Of a DNA stretch of 64,000 nt, positions 57,801 through 64,000 are shown piece after piece. Origin of the DNA: Mycobacterium basiliense (lineage in GTDB: Bacteria > Actinomycetota > Actinomycetes > Mycobacteriales > Mycobacteriaceae); contig NZ_LR130759.1 in assembly GCF_900292015.1 (NCBI RefSeq), forward strand, positions 3,410,001 through 3,474,000, read 5' to 3'. The translations under genes were made by a program, and so were the position numbers. The first letter of the stretch is position 1. Each line of letters starts with the position of its first letter. The notes under the pieces were generated by a model. The model saw only the letters and a list, made by a program, of their open reading frames with translations, had not been told where the DNA came from and searched no databases.

Positions 57801-57975
57801 GCGCATCCAACCGTGCCGGCCCTACCGCCATCGGGGCATCGATCGGGCACCACGGTGGCTGCCGCCGAAACCTCGGCACGACGTCGCCGGCCAGCCGCAA
57901 CATCTCCGGTCCCGGTTTAGCTAAACTCGGTCGACGTCGAAAGGCCTGTTCCCAATACGCTCTGCGAGGTGCCTC

Positions 57976-58353
57976 GTGGCCGACACCACCACCCCACCCG
58001 ACACAGAGGGCGCCGAAACCGAACCCGATTACCGATTCACCTTGGCCAATGAGCGGACCTTCCTGGCCTGGCAACGCACCGCATTGGGACTACTCGCCGC
58101 GGCGGTCGCCCTCGTGCAACTCGTCCCCGAGCTGACTATCCCCGGCGCGCGCCATGTCCTGGGTGTGGTACTGGCGGCCCTGGCAATACTGACCAGCGGA
58201 ATGGGGCTACTGCGCTGGCAGCAGGCGGATCGCGCGATGCGCCGCGGCCGGCCATTGCCCCATCACCCGACGCCCGCATACCTGGCCGTGGGCCTGGCGT
58301 TGGTCGGGATCGTCGCGCTGGTATTGGTGGTCGTCAAGGTGGTCGGGGGTTGA
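57976..58353 (+). CDS. DUF202 membrane protein (Rv2272-like)
   Basis: 125 residues with three TM helices and the DUF202 signature [24 protein letters not shown] start. Its stop overlaps the next DUF202 gene, forming a pair. Function unknown. Confidence 0.9.
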   Translation: MADTTTPPDTEGAETEPDYRFTLANERTFLAWQRTALGLLAAAVALVQLVPELTIPGARHVLGVVLAALAILTSGMGLLRWQQADRAMRRGRPLPHHPTPAYLAVGLALVGIVALVLVVVKVVGG

Positions 58354-58685
58354 GCGATTCCACGGAGGCGGTACCGACGTGGGATCGCGGGCTTCAGGCC
58401 GAGCGCACAACGCTGGCCTGGACCCGGACATCGTTTGCCTTGCTTGTCAATGGCGTGCTGCTGACGACCAAGGACATGCACGCGCACGGGGGCCTGGCGG
58501 GGTTGATCCCGGCCGGCCTGGCCGCGATCGCGGCCTCGTGCGGCTACGCGATCGCCTACCAACGTCAACGGACACTGCGCCGACGCCCCAGACCGGCTCG
58601 AATCAACGCCCGCCACCAGGTCTATACGGTCGGGATAGCGGTGTTGGTGCTCATGGTCGTCACCGCGTTCGCGCAGTTGCTCTGA
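58350..58685 (+). CDS. DUF202 membrane protein (Rv2273-like)
   Basis: 111 residues with three TM helices and the signature [22 protein letters not shown] 58350 overlaps the previous stop by four bases. It is the divergent half of the tandem DUF202 pair and probably forms a heteromer with it. Confidence 0.88.
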   Translation: MSDSTEAVPTWDRGLQAERTTLAWTRTSFALLVNGVLLTTKDMHAHGGLAGLIPAGLAAIAASCGYAIAYQRQRTLRRRPRPARINARHQVYTVGIAVLVLMVVTAFAQLL

Positions 58686-58697
58686 GACGGTGGCGGG

Positions 58698-59432
58698 CTA
58701 GTTGACGCGGTTGGAATCCTCGTAACGCAGTTGCCGGGCCAGCATCCGAACTTCCGACCGGAGGTCCTCGATCTGAGCGGCCGTCGCGGCCCGATTGGCG
58801 GAATCGGTTTCGGCAACGCGTTGCACTATCCAGGACGCAACCGACGCGGTAACCACACCGATAAGACTGATCCCACCGATCATCAGCGACACCGCGATTA
58901 CCCGGCCGGTGACCGTAATCGGGTACAGATCGCCGTAGCCGACGGTGGTCACCGTCGTGATAGCCCACCACAACGCCTTCCCGAAAGAAGTAATCGTGGC
59001 GCCCGGGTGGCCCCGTTCCTGGTCGAGGATGGCCAGCGAGGTGACGTAGATCAACACCGAGACGCCCGAGAGGGTGTAGAGCAGGATTTTCCCGCGAACC
59101 GCGCTACCAACCGCCTTCTGCAACGCTCCGACCAGTACAACCAACCGCAGCAGCCGCAGCGGTCGCAGCATGGGCAGCGCCACGACGGCCAGGTCGAATA
59201 TGTGTCGGAAGAACCAGCGGTAACGATTGGGCGCCAGTACCAAACGAACTATGTAGTCGACGACGAATAGGCTCCAGATGGCCCAGGTCGCAACGTTCAA
59301 AAAGCTTGCCTCGAAACCCTGTGGTTGGTCGAGCACTTCCACCGAGTACATGACGAGAAAAACGACAGCGACCATGGCAAGTGGCCACTCGGTGCGCTGC
59401 TCCCAAAGCTGATCTTTAGTTTGCTCAGTCAT
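58698..59432 (-). CDS. Voltage-gated-type potassium channel
   Basis: 244 residues. Helices S1-S4 include a short arginine-bearing S4 (PLRLLRLVVLVGAL). The pore loop carries the selectivity filter TVGYGD, followed by S6 and a short coiled-coil C-terminus (AAQIEDLRSEVRMLARQL). It is the Kch/KvLm type, without an RCK domain. It converges with the DUF202 pair. Confidence 0.93.
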   Translation of the reverse strand: MTEQTKDQLWEQRTEWPLAMVAVVFLVMYSVEVLDQPQGFEASFLNVATWAIWSLFVVDYIVRLVLAPNRYRWFFRHIFDLAVVALPMLRPLRLLRLVVLVGALQKAVGSAVRGKILLYTLSGVSVLIYVTSLAILDQERGHPGATITSFGKALWWAITTVTTVGYGDLYPITVTGRVIAVSLMIGGISLIGVVTASVASWIVQRVAETDSANRAATAAQIEDLRSEVRMLARQLRYEDSNRVN

Positions 59433-59764
59433 AACGGCTGGGCCTCCGGGTCAATCATTGCGTTACGTATCCGTCAATTTGCCGCCAGGCTTCAGAGTAG
59501 CGGGCCGGGCATTCCGAGTTATGTAGGTCACAAAGGACTAACCGAATTCGATTCCGGTGAAACTCGTTTCGATCGAACCGCGCGGTCAGCACCCGCATCG
59601 CTCGGCAAGGTCGAAGAAGTCGGCGGCATTGACGTCAATCTCGTCTGAATAAGCTACCTCGGCTACGTCACCAACACCGAATTCGAGGTGCACGCAGCAA
59701 AGGGCGACCCGAAAGTCCCGGTGGAGCTCACCATCGCCAGGTGGCAGCGCACTAGGCCCAGCCA
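59433..59764. other. Low-GC gap with possible gene remnant
   Basis: About 330 bases of roughly 52-55% GC. A short readable segment near 59654-59755 (YLGYVTNTEFEVHAAKGDPK) hints at a degraded coding region, but I cannot assign it. Confidence 0.35.
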
Positions 59765-60294
59765 ATGGTCACCCGACGCCGGTGGAGAGCGCTCGGCCGT
59801 ATCGTCGCGGTGGCTGTGTGCGGCTATACCGCGTCGCTGGTGCTGCTACTGAGGATCTTCAGACGCAACCGGGAGTTGCTGCTCAGCCATGGCATGTTCC
59901 GGGGGCTACTGAAGGGCTACAACCGGATGACCCGAAACCTCGGGTACACGGTGGTCGTCGTTGGGTCTGCTAGCTCATGTGGGGCGTAGCGGTCGCCGCT
60001 ACCTGACGTCGGTAGCGGCGAGTGGCTCTGGTGATGGCTTCCTAGTTCCGATGACGTATGGCTCGGGCACGGACTGGTACCGCAATGTCGTGGCGTCCGG
60101 AGGCGGCACGCTTATCTGGAAAGGGCGTAGCCACCAACTGGAGTGGCCCGAAAGTCATTTCTGGGTCCGAGCTGACACGAGCATCGCCACTGCCGTCTCG
60201 GATCATGTTGCAAATGACTGGAATTCACGACTTCGTGTGGTTGCACCACGACAGTCCTAGGTCATGCACCGCGACGGTCGCCGCCCTGATCTAG
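59765..60294 (+). pseudogene. Deazaflavin (F420)-dependent nitroreductase family pseudogene
   Basis: Three overlapping frames together spell a DDN-family protein. Frame 1 from 59765 ends ...LLKGYNRMTRNLGYTVVVVG. Frame 2 from about 59961 continues LLAHVGRSGRRYLTSVAAS, GDGFLVPMTYG, DWYRNVVASGGGTLIWKGR. Frame 3 from about 60140 supplies LPSRIMLQMTGIHDFVWLHH. The normal family order is HxGRxSGRxxxTPV, then DWxRNxxA, then the C-terminal LLRLxGxRxF helix. Two single-base shifts (near 59960 and 60140) break it. It abuts the stop of the LLM gene. Confidence 0.75.
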
Positions 60295-61298
60295 TCCAAT
60301 GCTGCGATGGCGGCCTTGAGTTTCGGCATCGTCTGCTCGAGCAGTTCGAGGCTCTTCCACCCCTCTTCTGGTGGCAAGCCACCCATCAGCGGCTGGAGCA
60401 CGAAAGCAGACCTATCTTCCATTTCAGGCACTTTCGCGAGCAGGTCATCCGGAGTCCAGGCCGCGAACAGGCCGACCTGACGAAGCGTGGCCGGATCGGT
60501 CAGTGCCTTGAACGGCGAGTTTGACGCATCGCCTTCTTGCGCAGCCCAGTTGGCGTATTCGGTGATGACGTGGATGGCGTGGCGTTCGATTGCGGCCCAA
60601 CCTCGGTCGGGATCCTCGCACAAGTGAATGGTCATCGGTGTGAGCATCGGCTGAAAATAAAGGCCCGGCTCGCGCCCGCGCTTGCGACATTCTTCCAGGT
60701 AAACCTCCACTAGGCCGGGCAGCATCGGCAGAAAGCCCACACCGAAGCGCGCGGCGCGACCGGCCGAGGCTTTAACCCCGCCACCGACCAAAATAATGTC
60801 CTCGGGCTTCTGCAGCGGCAGCGGGCGCACGTAGACCGGGCGGCCGTCGGTTTGGAACTTCTCACCGCGCAATGCGCGCAAGATCGTGTCGATACCGGAA
60901 TCCATCAGCTTCGCCCGATCGCTCAGCGACTTTCCGAACATGGCGAACTCCGATGCCACATAGCCAGCGCCGAAGGTCACTTTGAGCCGCCCGTTCGACA
61001 TCAGATCTGTGACGGCGATCTGCTCGGCGACCAGCACGGGATCGTGCAGCGGCAGGACTACCGCGCCGATAAGCAAGCGGGCACGCTTGGTGACCGCGGC
61101 CATGCCCCCCGCCAGGGTGAACGGCTGCGGCAGATAGCCGTCGTCAGACCCATGATGTTCCATGACGCTGATGGTGTCGACACCGATACGGTCCGCGAAC
61201 GCGGCCATCTCGATGGCGGCGCGATAAAGCTCGCTCGTTGCGGCGCCCCATTCGGGCGCGCGCATATCGAAGGAAACAGTGGTCTCGATGTTTCTCAT
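60291..61298 (-). CDS. Luciferase-like (LLM) F420-dependent oxidoreductase
   Basis: 335 residues, TIM-barrel flavin/F420 enzyme. Motifs: DRIGVDTISVMEHHGSDDGY near the N-terminus, VLPLHDPVLVAEQIAVTDLM, GRLKVTFGAGY and LLEQTMPKL at the end. The start MRNIETTVSF at 61298 is chosen by homology, since the frame remains open to 61607. Substrate unknown. It lies next to the F420-dependent pseudogene. Confidence 0.88.
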   Translation of the reverse strand: MRNIETTVSFDMRAPEWGAATSELYRAAIEMAAFADRIGVDTISVMEHHGSDDGYLPQPFTLAGGMAAVTKRARLLIGAVVLPLHDPVLVAEQIAVTDLMSNGRLKVTFGAGYVASEFAMFGKSLSDRAKLMDSGIDTILRALRGEKFQTDGRPVYVRPLPLQKPEDIILVGGGVKASAGRAARFGVGFLPMLPGLVEVYLEECRKRGREPGLYFQPMLTPMTIHLCEDPDRGWAAIERHAIHVITEYANWAAQEGDASNSPFKALTDPATLRQVGLFAAWTPDDLLAKVPEMEDRSAFVLQPLMGGLPPEEGWKSLELLEQTMPKLKAAIAALD

Positions 61299-61788
61299 GG
61301 TGGCCCTCAGCGAAGGATCGAAAGGAAGAACTGTGGTCTTACCATCGGCCGTTGCACAGCCATTCGGCGATGGTATCCGGTCGTCGCGACGTCGCTGGAA
61401 GTGACCGAAGACGACGACTCTTGGGGGCGCAAAATATTCCGGGCAGCCACTGGAGTTCGGCACCCAGTTCGACAGTGAGTGAATTTCAGCTGTGGATGAT
61501 TTGGCCTGGGGCGCGTTTCTCCGCGCCCATTTCCGACTCCCGACAAGCGCTATTTTGCCGGGCGGTAAATGCTTTCGAGCACCTGTGGCCATCGAGCAGG
61601 CGTCCATATCTTGACTGCGCCACGGCCATCCACCGAGAACCGATCGAAGCTCACCGCGGATGTCCGGAGTCGGGTCAAAAACAGCTGCTCAGGAGGGGTT
61701 TCGCCGAGTTTGAGCCCCATTGTGCGCGCTACCGACCCGGCGTATTCTCCGGGAACACGGGATCAGCATCCTGGTGAGGAGCGGATCA
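61299..61788. other. Non-coding stretch before the Excalibur gene
   Basis: About 490 bases with no recognisable gene or repeat. It should contain the promoter of the LLM gene (left) and of the Excalibur gene (right). GC is visibly lower than in the core genes. Confidence 0.45.
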
Positions 61789-62040
61789 ATGACGGTTCGT
61801 ACGGTATTCGCCGCGGCAGCGATCGCTGCCGCCGGTTGCGCAATGGCCATCGAGGATGCACCCACAGGCCGGACAGACCCACTAGATGCCACTTGCACCC
61901 AGGTCAGTGCACATGAAGGTTGCGTCTACCGCAACTGCAGAGACGCTCATAAGCACGGCCGATACGACATTCCCCAAGACGACCCGGAATACTGCCCCGC
62001 ACAGGATCGCGATAACGACGGCATCGCTTGCGAGAGTTGA
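61789..62040 (+). CDS. Secreted Excalibur-domain protein
   Basis: 83 residues. GAGGAG nine bases before ATG 61789 sets the start. A short signal peptide (TVFAAAAIAAAGCAMA) is followed by an Excalibur calcium-binding domain: CRDAHKHGRYDIPQDDPEYC and DRDNDGIACES. The terminal DxDxDGxxCE loop is the defining motif. A Cys in the signal region could also be a lipidation site. Extracellular, possibly calcium-dependent. Confidence 0.82.
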   Translation: MTVRTVFAAAAIAAAGCAMAIEDAPTGRTDPLDATCTQVSAHEGCVYRNCRDAHKHGRYDIPQDDPEYCPAQDRDNDGIACES

Positions 62041-62084
62041 GAGCTGCGATCCGCGGGTGCCCAAACTGTGCATCGCGACGATTG

Positions 62085-62564
62085 TCAGTGCGACGGTATC
62101 GGCTGTCGCAGACCCCCGATGCCGACTTGGTCGCTGGTGATCCCCGGCCGTTGCTCAACGCTGGGACATCCGGCATCGCTGTCATGAGCGGCCACCCTCG
62201 GACCGCGATACATACATCCTGACGTACATGTCTCCGAAACACTCACCGCCGACATCATCGGAAGCAAACCCGCCAATTCGCGCCAGAGCCACACGGTTAG
62301 GTGCTCGCTGGTCGGGTTCTCCAAGCCCGCGATCTCGTTGAGGTAGTAGTGGTCGAGCCGCTCGATAACCGGCTTACATGCGTCTTTGATATTCCCGAAG
62401 TCGATGATCCAGCCCGCCCGCGGATCCAGCGGGCCTTCGACGTAGATGCGTGCCCGATAGGAATGGCCATGTAGGCGCCCACACTTATGGCCATCAGGGA
62501 CATTGGGAAGTCGATGGGCCGCTTCGAATGTGAACTCGCAGTATATTTCCGCCGTTTCGGTCAT
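62085..62564 (-). CDS. queD: QueD/6-pyruvoyl-tetrahydropterin synthase homologue with C-terminal extension
   Basis: 159 residues. Zinc histidines His17 (EAAHRLP), His32 and His34 (LHGHSY), catalytic Cys28 (HKCGR), the Asp-His pair LDHYYLN and Glu111 (ETCTSGC) are all present. The enzyme makes 6-carboxytetrahydropterin for 7-deazapurines (queuosine, archaeosine or DNA modifications). The usual QueD ends soon after CTSGCxYRG; here about 38 residues follow, possibly from a lost stop or frameshift. No other que/fol gene is nearby, and local GC is about 52%. Confidence 0.85.
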   Translation of the reverse strand: MTETAEIYCEFTFEAAHRLPNVPDGHKCGRLHGHSYRARIYVEGPLDPRAGWIIDFGNIKDACKPVIERLDHYYLNEIAGLENPTSEHLTVWLWRELAGLLPMMSAVSVSETCTSGCMYRGPRVAAHDSDAGCPSVEQRPGITSDQVGIGGLRQPIPSH

Positions 62565-63043
62565 GGTGTTCCTCGGTCCTTGTGAGTCGGGTGACCCAAT
62601 TGCCACCCAGGACGCCTCGGGCAGTACCCGGGTGCAGCCGCCGTGTTTATCCGTGCAGCAAATTCGCCAACACGCGGGTGAATTCGCGTAAGTTGGCGGT
62701 CCCCGACATGCCATTCCAGTGCACGCCCACGATTCCGCGAGAATTCCTCACTGCCGAAAATCATCGGCAAGCCGTACTCCGCTCGCCTTGCGCGCACTTT
62801 TGGAGTTTATAAAACCTGACCTCGAAAAATCCCGGCTTTGGTTGACAATTTCCACCCCCGGACCCCCATGTCCTGCACCGGTTCGGCATCAGCCGCCGCA
62901 CGGATCGGACATCCCAGTCCGTTTGGCCCGCGTCACCCGAGGCGCATCGACCGCCGCACCGGCCCCCAACGCCACGACGGGCTTCCCATCGGCGCGACAC
63001 CAGACATGCGCAACCACCGGTTCATAGGCGAGAAGAACTCGAG
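62565..63043. other. Non-coding stretch between queD and the serine hydrolase
   Basis: About 480 bases, GC about 50-60%, no recognisable gene, RNA or repeat. The promoter of queD should be near 62570-62620. Confidence 0.45.
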
Positions 63044-64000
63044 CTAACCATTGATCCCGGCCAGTTCGCGTGCCACCGCGTCGAATGCGCGCAGCGTGTC
63101 TGACTGCATCTGTGGGTCGTCGTGAGAGGCCGGCTGGCTGGATAACTTGGCGGCAACTAGCTCCGCGGCGCGGTTGATGTAGATCAGTTGACCACACATG
63201 CCCACACACAACACGACGTTGTTGCCCGGGTAGGGGAACCACATTTGATTGCGATACATCCCGCCAGGCATTCCGGTGTCATCGGGGCTGGTGGCGAACG
63301 CCTGGCGCGAGTCGGGGCCGCCATCGAGCGTGTCGGCGATCCACGCCGGCGGCAGGACTTGCTGGCCGGTCAACGAGACTCCGTCGCGCACGAACAGCGA
63401 CCCAAACCGGAGCATGTCGGTAAGACAGGCGTTGATCCCGCCGTCGAATATTCCGGTGTCCGCCGTGTCTAGGGCGATGGTGGCGTCGCATTGGGCGCCG
63501 ATACCGCCCCACAGCAGTTCGGACATCAGTGCGGGCATCCGCTGGCCACCGGCGACCTCACAGATCCAGCCGAGTACGTCGGTTTCACACGAGCGATATT
63601 CGAACGGGCCGCCGTGCGCGGACTTCTGCCGCAAGGTCAGCAGGTAGTCCCGCAGCGTGGCGGGCAGATCCGGACTGCGCTTGGGCGCCCATCCGATCAC
63701 CTGCTCGCGGACGTGTATCTCCGCGGTCGGGTCGTCGTAGTTTTCCGAGAAGGCGATGCCGGACCTCATGTCCAGCAGGTGGCGTACCGAAGCGCCTGCG
63801 TAGCCGCAGTTGGCCAACGCGGGCAGGTATGCCGTGACGGGCGCGTCAACCGTGATCGCACCCACCCCCTGCAGCGCGCCTACCACGGCTGCCACCAGCG
63901 ACTTGCTCACCGAGAACAGTAGGTGCCGGGTTCCGGCCAGCAAGCCATCGAGGTACTCCTCGGCCACCAGCGCACCGCGGTGGGCGACGGCCCATCCGTC
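63044..64000 (-). CDS. Beta-lactamase-fold serine hydrolase (NylB-like), 5' part outside window
   Basis: At least 318 residues; the frame is open through base 64000, so the N-terminus is missing. SxxK nucleophile motif FSVSKSLV and the YRSCETDVLGW segment resemble 6-aminohexanoate-dimer hydrolase and esterase relatives of class C beta-lactamases. GGMYRNQMWFPYPG lies near the third motif. Function beyond hydrolase cannot be set. Confidence 0.85.
   Translation of the reverse strand, partial: DGWAVAHRGALVAEEYLDGLLAGTRHLLFSVSKSLVAAVVGALQGVGAITVDAPVTAYLPALANCGYAGASVRHLLDMRSGIAFSENYDDPTAEIHVREQVIGWAPKRSPDLPATLRDYLLTLRQKSAHGGPFEYRSCETDVLGWICEVAGGQRMPALMSELLWGGIGAQCDATIALDTADTGIFDGGINACLTDMLRFGSLFVRDGVSLTGQQVLPPAWIADTLDGGPDSRQAFATSPDDTGMPGGMYRNQMWFPYPGNNVVLCVGMCGQLIYINRAAELVAAKLSSQPASHDDPQMQSDTLRAFDAVARELAGING

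Overview
The window is chromosomal DNA from a slow-growing Mycobacterium outside the M. tuberculosis complex. GC content is high (about 65% in the core genes). It contains a PE_PGRS gene, the mycolic-acid FAS-II operon, S-nitrosomycothiol reductase and CYP124. Gene order follows M. tuberculosis from Rv2222c to about Rv2273 (Rv numbers are recalled from gene order and protein similarity, not from a database search). Several accessory genes are inserted and some M. tuberculosis genes are missing: Rv2227, vapBC16, Rv2254c/Rv2255c, Rv2265 and Rv2267c-Rv2269c. I cannot fix the species; a relative of the M. kansasii/M. marinum type fits.

Layout. 0-5 kb: start of glnA2 and two paralogous exported serine hydrolases (Rv2223c-like and the Hip1/CaeA lipoprotein). 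5-10 kb: a wax-ester/DGAT acyltransferase, panB, a haemophore-like secreted protein, a CYTH-CHAD protein and RNase P RNA. 10-18.7 kb: a broken TetR gene, then RNase H/phosphatase, zinc-ribbon, NIF3 and cobC genes as one overlapping minus-strand set; ptkA-ptpA-SURF1 as an overlapping plus-strand set; cobD; and an MpaB-like oxygenase. 18.7-22.4 kb: a cation-efflux protein, an epoxide hydrolase, tRNA-Val, ahpE and a DUF3052 gene. 22.4-33 kb: a lipoprotein, aceE, mabR and the fabD-acpM-kasA-kasB-accD6 operon with a palindrome matching the MabR operator. 33-38.7 kb: an AbiEi/DUF559-like protein bracketed by two copies of a long palindrome, then a divergent cluster tetR-glpD1 / AGPS-like flavoprotein-lipid kinase. 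38.9-50 kb: PE_PGRS, a secreted protein, DUF3145, a serine hydrolase, a methyltransferase, mscR with a metallo-beta-lactamase partner, a SHOCT membrane protein coupled to an Lnt-like protein whose catalytic Cys is Ser, an SDR, and a SABATH-like methyltransferase. 50-58.7 kb: an Hsp70-like proline-rich membrane protein, a reductase, an MmpS-like protein, cyp124, a methyltransferase, a SnoaL-like protein, lppN and two DUF202 proteins. 58.7-64 kb: a more variable, lower-GC flank with a potassium channel, a frameshifted F420-dependent reductase pseudogene, a luciferase-like oxidoreductase, an Excalibur protein, a solitary QueD and a NylB-like hydrolase running off the end.

Most of the window is envelope-lipid and cofactor metabolism. 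Pyruvate dehydrogenase E1, the MabR switch and the FAS-II elongation genes are contiguous. The glpD1/AGPS-like/lipid-kinase cluster is the least characterised pathway-like arrangement and may make or remodel an ether-type glycerolipid. I see no insertion sequence, prophage or CRISPR array.
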